Assembly: GCA_900318265.1 (NCBI GenBank)
Contig: ONKA01000002.1
Location: 39,185 to 78,817, forward strand
Origin: an uncultured Bacteroidales bacterium
GTDB taxonomy: Bacteria; Bacteroidota; Bacteroidia; Bacteroidales; F082
Direction of reading: 5' to 3'
Length of the DNA: 39,633 bases
The notes beneath the pieces were generated by a model. It made no database searches. It was given only the letters and a program-made list of their open reading frames with translations, and was not told where the DNA came from. Positions 1 to 8,018 of the stretch are shown here, in pieces. The stretch's first letter is position 1. Each line of letters begins with the position of its first letter. A program made the position numbers and the translations under genes.

Positions 1-1
1 G

Positions 2-2968
2 TTTGCCAAGAAAGCAGTGCAAGACTTGCAATTGGCTTACATCCACCACGCCGATAACGGCATGGCGACCATGTATGTCTTCAACTTCAACGGCGGCTAC
101 GTCATCGTGTCGGCCGACGACAGTTCGTCGCCCATCCTTGGCTATTCGGACCAAGGCCAATTCGACTATGCAAGCGCTCCCGACGGACTGCGTTTCATGC
201 TGGATGAGATTTCGAGAGGCATCGCCACGGTGGTGGAACAAGGTCGCCCTGTCTCTAGTGACATTGTTTCCCGTTGGAAGAATCTCGAGGCATACGGATA
301 TCTGCATGCCGACAAGGGCCTCGTCGTTGTTGGACCATTGGTGCAGCAACGTTGGGACCAGATGGCACCTTTCAATATGTATGTTCCCGATGGCTGTCCG
401 ACAGGTTGTGTGGCCACGGCCATGGCTGAGATCATGAAATATTGGGAGTGGCCTGTGACAGGTACTGGCGAGCATAGCTACTATGCCCCGCTGTATGGCG
501 AACAATACGCCAATTTCGGAGCTACCACCTACGACTGGGCCAACATGATTGAATACTATGGCAGCGGTGCTACTCCTGAACAGAGAGAAGCCGTTGCCGT
601 TTTGATGTACCATTGTGGCGTGTCGGTCGACATGAACTACGAACACGGCGGCAGTGGCGCCTATTCGGTGGATGTGCCTGGTGCCATCAGCACCTATTTC
701 TCCTATTCCGAGAGTGCTACGCATATCTCGAAAGGCGGCAACTACGACGAATGGATTGCCCTTTTGAAGTCGTGTATCGACCAACGTATTCCTTTGTATT
801 ACTCGGGACAGAGTGCCGATGGCGGTCACGCTTTCCTCTGCGACGGCTACGATGCCGATGGCTTGTTCCATTTCAATTTTGGTTGGGGCGGTGCATCCAA
901 CAACTTCCTCCTGATCGATGGAGAAAACTTCGAGTATTCGGGTAGCCAAGCCGTCGTTGCGGATTTTGTTCCCAATTACGTCTTTGATGCCATGCCTCAA
1001 GCACCTGATAATCTTGAGGTGAGCATTGATAATGACGTCTCTCTTACTGGTCATTTGTCGTGGACCAATCCCACCCACACTGAGACGGGCGCTCCGTTGA
1101 CCCACCTCGATAAGGTTGTTGTTTTACGTAACGGCTTCATCGTCAAAGAAATAGAGAACGTTGAGCCTGGACAGGCCATGACCTACGATGACGAGGTGCC
1201 TTTTTTCGACCAATACGACTATGCAGTGATGGCGGTGAATGGTGAATCGTATGGACGCACTGCCCATACTAAGGCTGTCTTTGGCCCCTATTGCGAGTGG
1301 ACGGTCATCATGACCTCCTCCGATTTCCATGGGTGGAACGGCGGTGGCATCACGGTGCAAAACGCCGCAGGTTCCTATATCGACTTCCTGACCACAAACA
1401 CGTCGGCTGCCACCATGCAAAGGTTCCCTATGGCACTGGGTAATAATAACCTTTATTGGACTGAGCCCAGCACAGCCATCACCAACCTTTCCTTCAAAGT
1501 GAAAGACTCGCAGAATCAAGTCGTTTATGAATACAGCGGTCCCTCATCGGGATTGGATGCCGGTTTGCTGCGCACCCTGAACAACTCCTGCGGCAACGAG
1601 AATACATGCGAGGCCCCGTATAACCTGAGGGCCACGGTCGACCCGAATAACAATCAGACCATCCTGCTCACTTGGGATTCGGACCATACGCCTGAGTTTG
1701 GCTATTGCATCTATCGTGACGGCTTCCTCTTCAATATGTCACATGAACTCTCTTATGTCGACGAAAACACCGACATTGGAGGCCATCGTTACTATATCAC
1801 TGCCTTATGCAATGGCGGCGAGACCGAAAGCTCCAACGAGTATTGTATCACCTCAGGCTCCGATTGCGAACCTCCGCTGGACTTCTATTACGATTTCACT
1901 GCCGACAACAAACTGCAACTGAATTGGTCGCGTACGGGCAATACAGCCGTTTCGGGTTATCTGGTCTATCGTAAGACTGCCGATACTCCGTACAAGCGTG
2001 TCAAACTGACCTCGGCCAATGTCACCAGCTTCAGGGACCAAAGTGCCATGCCTGGTACGGAGTATCAATATGTGGTTGAGGCTTACTATAGTGCCACGGG
2101 TTGCACTTCTGCCTATGCCAACGACCTCTTTGATCCAGACAAGTTCTTCGTCAACGTGGACTGGTCAAACACACCTAAGGATTTGCAAGTATGGTATAAT
2201 GAAGAGGATTCTTTGGTGAACCTGCGCTGGAAACCCGCTTACCAAGCCGCTTCATACGACATCATGCGCAACGGAGAGAAAGTCGGAGAAGCCACAGGTA
2301 TGACATTCGAAGATGCTGCTGTTGAATTAGGTGAGACCTATTGCTATCAAATCATTGCCCATGGCGATGGGTTTGATACCAATTCCAACGAGGCTTGTGT
2401 CACCATGCCCGAGCCCCCAGTACCTCCTGTCTTGCCTTGCTCGGCACCGACGAATCTCAGGAGAGAGGATCCTATGACTGTGGCTCATATTGCATGGGAT
2501 GCCCCTGAGGAGCGTACTCCGGATAGTTATACCGTTGTCGTCATCGATCACTTGTTAAATGACACAACAGAGGTTTCTGGTATAACCGATCTCTTCTTTG
2601 AACAAGTCCTTGTCACTGATGTAATGGATAAATCATACAAGGTTAAAGCCATTTATCCCGAATGTGAATCCGAATTTGCCTTGGCTGCCAATGGTGAGGA
2701 TGCCATCCGTATCACCAATGTGTCAGTTGATGAGAATCCGCTTTCCGATGTGAAACTCTATCCCAATCCCACTTCGGGACTGCTGAGCGTTGAGGCGGAA
2801 GGAATGACTATGGTTAGCGTTTATGACCTTGTGGGCCAATGCGTGATGCAAATGAATGCCAACGACGGTCGTGCTTCCCTTGACATGAGTCAGTTGCCCA
2901 ATGGCGTCTACTTTGTCAAGGTGAAAGCTTCCCAAGGTGCTGCAGTACAGCGTGTTGTTAAAATGTAA
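2..2968 (+). CDS. C10-family (streptopain-like) secreted cysteine protease, 5' end cut by window
   Basis: The frame is open to the window edge, so the start codon and signal peptide lie upstream; alignment with the next gene suggests about 37 residues are missing. The visible part begins in the Spi-like propeptide region (YVFNFNGGYVIVSADD). The catalytic Cys is in TGCVATAMA (visible residue 136) and the His in GGHAFLCDGY (276), followed by the NFGWGG motif of family C10. Several Ig/Fn3-like modules follow, with a domain shared by the four paralogues encoded at about 1285-1600. The C-terminus (YPNPTSGLLSVEAEG, ending VQRVVKM) is a type IX secretion sorting tail, so the product is probably exported across the outer membrane and either anchored or released. 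Unlike its three neighbours it lacks the GGPGG-x-x-YAG lead-in before the Cys. Family assignment is strong; the substrate is unknown. Confidence 0.9.
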   Translation, partial: FAKKAVQDLQLAYIHHADNGMATMYVFNFNGGYVIVSADDSSSPILGYSDQGQFDYASAPDGLRFMLDEISRGIATVVEQGRPVSSDIVSRWKNLEAYGYLHADKGLVVVGPLVQQRWDQMAPFNMYVPDGCPTGCVATAMAEIMKYWEWPVTGTGEHSYYAPLYGEQYANFGATTYDWANMIEYYGSGATPEQREAVAVLMYHCGVSVDMNYEHGGSGAYSVDVPGAISTYFSYSESATHISKGGNYDEWIALLKSCIDQRIPLYYSGQSADGGHAFLCDGYDADGLFHFNFGWGGASNNFLLIDGENFEYSGSQAVVADFVPNYVFDAMPQAPDNLEVSIDNDVSLTGHLSWTNPTHTETGAPLTHLDKVVVLRNGFIVKEIENVEPGQAMTYDDEVPFFDQYDYAVMAVNGESYGRTAHTKAVFGPYCEWTVIMTSSDFHGWNGGGITVQNAAGSYIDFLTTNTSAATMQRFPMALGNNNLYWTEPSTAITNLSFKVKDSQNQVVYEYSGPSSGLDAGLLRTLNNSCGNENTCEAPYNLRATVDPNNNQTILLTWDSDHTPEFGYCIYRDGFLFNMSHELSYVDENTDIGGHRYYITALCNGGETESSNEYCITSGSDCEPPLDFYYDFTADNKLQLNWSRTGNTAVSGYLVYRKTADTPYKRVKLTSANVTSFRDQSAMPGTEYQYVVEAYYSATGCTSAYANDLFDPDKFFVNVDWSNTPKDLQVWYNEEDSLVNLRWKPAYQAASYDIMRNGEKVGEATGMTFEDAAVELGETYCYQIIAHGDGFDTNSNEACVTMPEPPVPPVLPCSAPTNLRREDPMTVAHIAWDAPEERTPDSYTVVVIDHLLNDTTEVSGITDLFFEQVLVTDVMDKSYKVKAIYPECESEFALAANGEDAIRITNVSVDENPLSDVKLYPNPTSGLLSVEAEGMTMVSVYDLVGQCVMQMNANDGRASLDMSQLPNGVYFVKVKASQGAAVQRVVKM

Positions 2969-3002
2969 ATAATTTAAAATCAATAAATTAATAATAACTA
3001 CG

Positions 3003-5273
3003 ATGAGAAAATCATTATCTATCATGCTGATGTTGGCCTTGTTTGTGGGCCAACTCATCGCTTCGCCCGTCGACGTGAGCACTGCCCGTCAGCTGGGTTT
3101 GAAGTATGTGCAAGGCAATGCCACCAAGCAAATGGCTGAGCTTAACTTGGCCTATACCCAAACGACAGAGCGTGGCGCCAACGCTCTCTATGTCTTCAAC
3201 TTCGATGGCGGCTACATCATCGTGGCTGCCGACGACGTGGCCCAACCCATCCTTGCCTATGGCGAGGAAGGCAACTTCGATGCTGACAACATCGCTGACG
3301 GTCTGGCCTATTATCTCCGTTTCTATGCTCGCCAGATCGAGTATGCCGTTGATAACCACATGACTGCTGCTCCCGACGTTGCCGAGCAATGGGAACAGCT
3401 CAGCCGTTCTGGTGCCATCAAAGGCGAACGTGCCACCTATGGCGACGTGGCTCCTTTGATTGCCACCAACTGGAATCAGGACAATCCCTTTAACTACTAT
3501 TGTCCTACGGGTCAAGGCGGCCCTGGTGGTCGTGCCTACGCTGGTTGCGTTGCCACCGCCATGTCGATGGTGATGAAGAAATGGGACTGGCCCGACCACG
3601 GCCAAGGATCGCACAGCTATACACCTTCGGGTTATCCCATGCAGTCGGCCGATTTTGAGAATACCTATTATGAGTGGAGCAATATGCCTAACAACGTCAA
3701 CAACAGCAACTATCAGGCTGTTGCCCTTTTGATGTACCACTGTGGTGTGGCCGTTGATATGCAATATGGTCCTGGCGGTTCGGGTGCCTATTCGGTTGAC
3801 GTTCCCGATGCCCTTGTCAATTACTTCCGTTACACTGATCACGTCTATCGTTTGGAACGCGATCTTTACACCAAACTTGAGTGGGAAGAGATGCTTATCG
3901 CCAACTTGAGGGAAGGTTTCCCGCTGTATTATTCGGGTGCCGACACTGACGGTGGTCATGCCTTCGTTTGCTGTGGATACCGTGAGAGCGACCGCAAGTT
4001 CTACTTCAACTGGGGCTGGAGCGGATTCAACAACAACTACTTCGCCATCGATGCCTTGAATACTTATTCTGGCAACTTCAACCTGAACCAGGGCGCCATC
4101 TTTGACATGATTCCCGACTATGTCTACAATGCCTTGATTCCTGCTGCCTCCGATCTTAATGTGACCTCCGATAATGCCCACTCGAAGAAAGGTATTGTCA
4201 CGTGGACCAATCCTACGACTACTCTTGACGGAACGACTTTGGAGACCATCGATCACGTGGTCTTGATGCGCAACGACCAACAGATCTTCAGCCAGGCCAA
4301 CGTGACGCCTGGTGAGGTCATGTCGTTTGAGGACAATGTGCCGAACTACGATTGCTACACCTATACGCTTTACTTTATGTCCAATGGAGCAAAGGGACGT
4401 CTCGCCGACTTCAGGTATCAGTATGGTCCCACTTGCACTTGGAAGGTCGTTGGACAAACCACCAACTTCCAAGGCTGGAACGGTGGTAAGATCCAAGTGA
4501 AGAACAGTTTTGGAACGATCCTGCAAGAAGTCACTCTAACTAGTTCGACGCCTCTCAGCCAGCAGATTGCCATGCCTGAGGGCAATGTCACTTTCAGTTG
4601 GGTGGCTCCTAGTTCGCCTGTCACTAGTGTGACCATCAATATCAAGGATTCGTCTAATAGCTCTGTGTATTCCTACTCGGGCAACTCCAACCAAATCCCT
4701 GCCACGCTCTATACGGGCAACAACGACTGCGCAGGTTGCCAGCCTCCAACTGGACTCACTGGCGAATACAGATGGACATCCGAGGGCTTTGGCACTCAGC
4801 TTGAATGGAATTACGATGGTGAGCCACAGTCGTTCAAGGTCTACCGTAGCGAGGACGGTGTCAATTATGAAGTAGTTGCCACGGTCGACAAGAGCTTGCG
4901 CGAATACCTCGACTTGGTGGATGCCGGCGACTATTACTACCAAGTGACGGCCTTCCGCAGCTATTGTGAATCCACGCCTGCATGGGTTGACGACGAAACG
5001 GACTATATCCACGTTGAGGTGACCTCGGTCAGCGAGAACGGCGATGCCAGTCTCAGTGTGTATCCCAACCCCGCCAACGCTTTGATGAGCGTTGAGGCCG
5101 AAGGTTTGCAACAAGTGACCATCTGCAATGTGATGGGGCAGGTGGTGAAAACCCAACGTTGCACCGAAGACGGCGTGGTCGTCAATACTGCCGACCTGGC
5201 CTCAGGCATCTATACCATCAGCGTGAAGACCTCACAGGGCACCATGACGAAACGCTTCTCCGTTATCCATTGA
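3003..5273 (+). CDS. C10-family secreted cysteine protease with T9SS tail
   Basis: The product has 756 residues. It starts with a clear signal peptide (positively charged MRK, then a hydrophobic stretch ending near GQLIAS). Order of parts: signal peptide, Spi-like propeptide (about 22-125), C10 catalytic domain with Cys182 in YAGCVATAMS and His319 in GGHAFVCCGY followed by NWGWSG, Ig-like modules, the shared unnamed domain (GWNGGKIQV region), one Fn3-like module and a T9SS sorting tail (VYPNPANALMSVEAEG). It is about 100 residues shorter than its downstream paralogues because it has fewer Fn3-like modules. It begins only 34 nt after the previous stop and I see no promoter there, so it is probably co-transcribed with the first gene. 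Cysteine endopeptidase activity is inferred from the intact catalytic pair. Confidence 0.92.
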   Translation: MRKSLSIMLMLALFVGQLIASPVDVSTARQLGLKYVQGNATKQMAELNLAYTQTTERGANALYVFNFDGGYIIVAADDVAQPILAYGEEGNFDADNIADGLAYYLRFYARQIEYAVDNHMTAAPDVAEQWEQLSRSGAIKGERATYGDVAPLIATNWNQDNPFNYYCPTGQGGPGGRAYAGCVATAMSMVMKKWDWPDHGQGSHSYTPSGYPMQSADFENTYYEWSNMPNNVNNSNYQAVALLMYHCGVAVDMQYGPGGSGAYSVDVPDALVNYFRYTDHVYRLERDLYTKLEWEEMLIANLREGFPLYYSGADTDGGHAFVCCGYRESDRKFYFNWGWSGFNNNYFAIDALNTYSGNFNLNQGAIFDMIPDYVYNALIPAASDLNVTSDNAHSKKGIVTWTNPTTTLDGTTLETIDHVVLMRNDQQIFSQANVTPGEVMSFEDNVPNYDCYTYTLYFMSNGAKGRLADFRYQYGPTCTWKVVGQTTNFQGWNGGKIQVKNSFGTILQEVTLTSSTPLSQQIAMPEGNVTFSWVAPSSPVTSVTINIKDSSNSSVYSYSGNSNQIPATLYTGNNDCAGCQPPTGLTGEYRWTSEGFGTQLEWNYDGEPQSFKVYRSEDGVNYEVVATVDKSLREYLDLVDAGDYYYQVTAFRSYCESTPAWVDDETDYIHVEVTSVSENGDASLSVYPNPANALMSVEAEGLQQVTICNVMGQVVKTQRCTEDGVVVNTADLASGIYTISVKTSQGTMTKRFSVIH

Positions 5274-5295
5274 TGCCAAAAACAATTTGAAAATG

Positions 5296-5327
5296 AAAAG
5301 GGAACACGGTCGTGTTCCCTTTTTTTT
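5296..5327 (+). terminator. Rho-independent terminator after the second C10 gene
   Basis: A perfect inverted repeat (AAAAGGGAACACG and its complement, 2-nt centre) runs straight into a T tract at 5320-5327, about 20 nt after the stop codon at 5273. Confidence 0.85.
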
Positions 5328-5328
5328 A

Positions 5329-5336
5329 TATCTTTG
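5329..5336 (+). promoter_or_regulatory. Bacteroidetes-type -7 promoter element (TATCTTTG)
   Basis: This is an exact TAnnTTTG match lying between the preceding terminator and the third C10 gene, 31 nt before its ATG at 5368. I see no good TTTG -33 element at 19-21 nt upstream. It suggests the third protease gene is a separate transcription unit. Confidence 0.6.
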
Positions 5337-5367
5337 CAGCTTAGTTTAACAGCAAACACCATTGAAT

Positions 5368-7920
5368 ATGAAAAACTATCTCATTACACTATTGGCGTTA
5401 GCCTTGACAAGTCTCGCTGTGCATGCCGGTCCGGTCGACCAAGAGACAGCCAGACGTTTAGGGCAGTCGTTTGTGGCGTCCAAATTCGAGCACAAAGCCG
5501 ACTTGCATCTTGTGAAAACTGAGTTCTCCGAGAGGGGAGAAGCCTGCTATTACATCTTCAATGTGGAAAATACAGGTTTTGTCATCATGGCTGCCGACGA
5601 CCACTATCGTCCCATCGTCGGTTATTCCGACGAGGGCAACTTCGACGTCAACGATATGGCTCCCGCTTTGGCCGATTATCTTGAAAGCGTTCGCCACGGC
5701 GTGATGGTGGCCGCTCAAGCCCCTGTCGAGCCTTCCGTGGCGGCCGACTGGGCCATGTTGGAAAAGACGGGTCGCATGGTGTCGCGCCACGGAGGCCGCG
5801 AAGACGAATACCTCGTTGAGACCAAATGGAACCAAAACTATCCTTACAACTATTTTTGCCCTGAAGGCGCCGGTGGCCCTGGTGGCCACTGCTATGCCGG
5901 TTGTGTGGCTACGGCTGCTGCCCAGCAAATGCGTTATTGGAACCATCCCCTGCAAGGCCAAGGCAGTCATACCTATTATCCTGAAGACCATCCGGAATAT
6001 GGCCCCCTGACCGTTAACTTTGGCGAGGCCACTTATGATTGGGAACACATGCCCGTGTCAATCAACCAGAACTCGCCACAGCAGGAGATTGAAGCCGTGG
6101 CACAGCTGATCTATCATGCCGGTGTCAGCGTGGATATGAACTACCGTCCTACGAGCAGTGGCGCCGTTACAGGTAGGCTCTGTGAGACGATGCCCGCCTA
6201 TTTCTTCTATACCAACCACATGGCCAACCTGTATCGTGAGGATTACACTCATGAAGAGTATATGGAGCTGATCATCAATGCCATTGATATGAATTGGCCT
6301 ATGGTGCACCGCGGTGGAGGTCACGCCTACGTTTTGGACGGTTACAACGACGAAGACATGGTACACTTCAACTGGGGCTGGAGTGGCAGCAGCGATGGCT
6401 GGTTCAATGTTGATGACCATGGCTACACCGATGGCGAGAGCGTGATCTACAACTACGTGCCCGCTGAAGTCTATGCTGCTACACCTGCAGCTCCCACCGA
6501 CATCAACGTGGTGCCTTCCAACGACAATTCGTTGACGGCTGCCCTAACTTGGAAAAACCCCACCGTCACCTTGACTGGGGAAACGCTTGCAACCATCGAC
6601 CAAATCGTAGTGGAACGCAACGGACAGGTGGTATATTCCGAAGATAATGTGACGCCTGGTGCTGAGATGAGCATCGTGGACGAGTCGGTACCTTATTTCG
6701 ATGCCTTTGCTTATGCGGTGTATGCCGTCAACAATGGCCGTCGTGGAGCCTCCATCAAGGCCGACAAGGTGTATGTGGGCCCCACCTGCGATTGGAAGAT
6801 CATTATGCAGTCTAACTCGTTCCAAGGCTGGAGAGGGGGAGGCGTCGTCATGTATAGCGTGACGGGAAATGAAATCAGCATGCTGACCCTTAACAGCTCT
6901 ACGCCTCAGTCGTTGGATTTTCCCGTTCCCGTGGGCCGAGTCAGCTTCGGCTGGAAAGCTCCTCGCGCCAATGTCAGCAACCTCTCGTTGGTCATCAAGG
7001 ACGCCGAAGGCAATACGATGTATGCTTATACGGGTTCTTCGGCAGACATGGAAGAGGGCATTTTTCTGGAAGTTAACAATGGATGCGGGAATGAGCCGGT
7101 GTTGCCGCCATATAATGTGAGTGCCGAAGCGGGCGATGAGGCTGTCACCCTGCATTGGGAAGTGGCAGGTGATGATCCGGAATTTGGCTACAACATCTAT
7201 CGTGATGAACAACTTTATGCTATGGTCAACAACCCGTCGGAGCGTTCCTTCGTCGATAACGATTTTGTGAACGGACATTGCTATTTTGTGATGTCTGTCG
7301 GACAGGGAGGCGAGTCGGAACCTTCCAATGAGACCTGTGCCTCTGCGGGCGATTGCATGGCAGCCTACAACTTAGACTATGAATATGTCGGTAGCCTTTA
7401 TAAAATCAAGTTGAAATGGGACCGTCCTGAAGCTAGCGAAGGCCTTTCGGGCTATTACTTGTATCGCAAGGATGGGGAAGACGGCACCTACCAAAGAATC
7501 AAGTTGCTGGGTGCTTCGGCCACCAACTATACCGATAACTCAGCCAATCAGGAAGGTATGTATTACTATCGACTCTACGCCTACTATCGTGAAATCGACT
7601 GCATGTCGGCGCCTGCCACGACGAAAAACGACCCGAACAAATACTACCTGAAAGTGTATTATTCGCCTACCGACGTTGCTGAAAGGGAAGCGGTTGCTAT
7701 CAACGTGTTTCCCAATCCTGCTGATCAAAGCCTGAAGATTGAAGCAGAAGGCATGACGCAGGTCTCGGTGTACAATATGCTAGGTCAACAGGTCTATGCC
7801 TCTGCATGCGAAAGCAATGTGTTGAGTGTCAATGTGTCGGGATGGAGTGAAGGTGTATATTTGATGAAGGTGCAGACCGCTGAAGGCATTGTCTCGCGCC
7901 GCGTTACCATCGTTCACTAA
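5368..7920 (+). CDS. C10-family secreted cysteine protease with T9SS tail
   Basis: I chose the ATG at 5368 rather than an in-frame TTG at 5362, because it begins directly with the signal peptide (MKNYLITLLALALTS, cleavage near VHAG) and sits a normal leader length after the -7 element. The product has 850 residues: propeptide, C10 catalytic domain with Cys179 (YAGCVATAAA) and His319 (GGGHAYVLDGY) followed by NWGWSG, Ig/Fn3-like modules, the shared unnamed domain (GWRGGGVVMYS region), a further Fn3 module (GYYLYRKDGEDGTYQRIK) and a T9SS tail (VFPNPADQSLKIEAEG). The Fn3 module just before the tail is very close to that of the next gene, pointing to a recent duplication or conversion between these two. 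Confidence 0.92.
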   Translation: MKNYLITLLALALTSLAVHAGPVDQETARRLGQSFVASKFEHKADLHLVKTEFSERGEACYYIFNVENTGFVIMAADDHYRPIVGYSDEGNFDVNDMAPALADYLESVRHGVMVAAQAPVEPSVAADWAMLEKTGRMVSRHGGREDEYLVETKWNQNYPYNYFCPEGAGGPGGHCYAGCVATAAAQQMRYWNHPLQGQGSHTYYPEDHPEYGPLTVNFGEATYDWEHMPVSINQNSPQQEIEAVAQLIYHAGVSVDMNYRPTSSGAVTGRLCETMPAYFFYTNHMANLYREDYTHEEYMELIINAIDMNWPMVHRGGGHAYVLDGYNDEDMVHFNWGWSGSSDGWFNVDDHGYTDGESVIYNYVPAEVYAATPAAPTDINVVPSNDNSLTAALTWKNPTVTLTGETLATIDQIVVERNGQVVYSEDNVTPGAEMSIVDESVPYFDAFAYAVYAVNNGRRGASIKADKVYVGPTCDWKIIMQSNSFQGWRGGGVVMYSVTGNEISMLTLNSSTPQSLDFPVPVGRVSFGWKAPRANVSNLSLVIKDAEGNTMYAYTGSSADMEEGIFLEVNNGCGNEPVLPPYNVSAEAGDEAVTLHWEVAGDDPEFGYNIYRDEQLYAMVNNPSERSFVDNDFVNGHCYFVMSVGQGGESEPSNETCASAGDCMAAYNLDYEYVGSLYKIKLKWDRPEASEGLSGYYLYRKDGEDGTYQRIKLLGASATNYTDNSANQEGMYYYRLYAYYREIDCMSAPATTKNDPNKYYLKVYYSPTDVAEREAVAINVFPNPADQSLKIEAEGMTQVSVYNMLGQQVYASACESNVLSVNVSGWSEGVYLMKVQTAEGIVSRRVTIVH

Positions 7921-7942
7921 GTGGAGTTTTTTGACAATATGC

Positions 7943-7963
7943 CCCCGCAATATGGCGGGTTTT
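7943..7963 (+). terminator. Weak hairpin terminator after the third C10 gene
   Basis: A short GC stem (CCCGC, 6-nt loop, GCGGG) is followed by only four Ts, 23 nt after the stop codon. Position and shape fit a weak intrinsic terminator. Confidence 0.5.
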
Positions 7964-7974
7964 GGAAAAATATC

Positions 7975-7982
7975 TATATTTG
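7975..7982 (+). promoter_or_regulatory. Bacteroidetes-type -7 promoter element (TATATTTG)
   Basis: This is an exact TAnnTTTG match 36 nt before the ATG of the fourth C10 gene and just after the weak terminator. The -33 region is poor: the only nearby TTTG, at 7961-7964, is too close. Confidence 0.6.
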
Positions 7983-8018
7983 CAGTCTTAATTTAGAATC
8001 TAATTTAAATCCAACACA

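Noticed and set aside
3015-4526. 503-codon open frame on the - strand
   Set aside because: It is entirely antisense to a C10 protease with intact catalytic motifs and a T9SS tail; its translation has no recognisable domain and is a by-product of codon bias. The antisense frames at 4536-5156, 5458-6048, 6544-7278 and 9114-9923 are the same.
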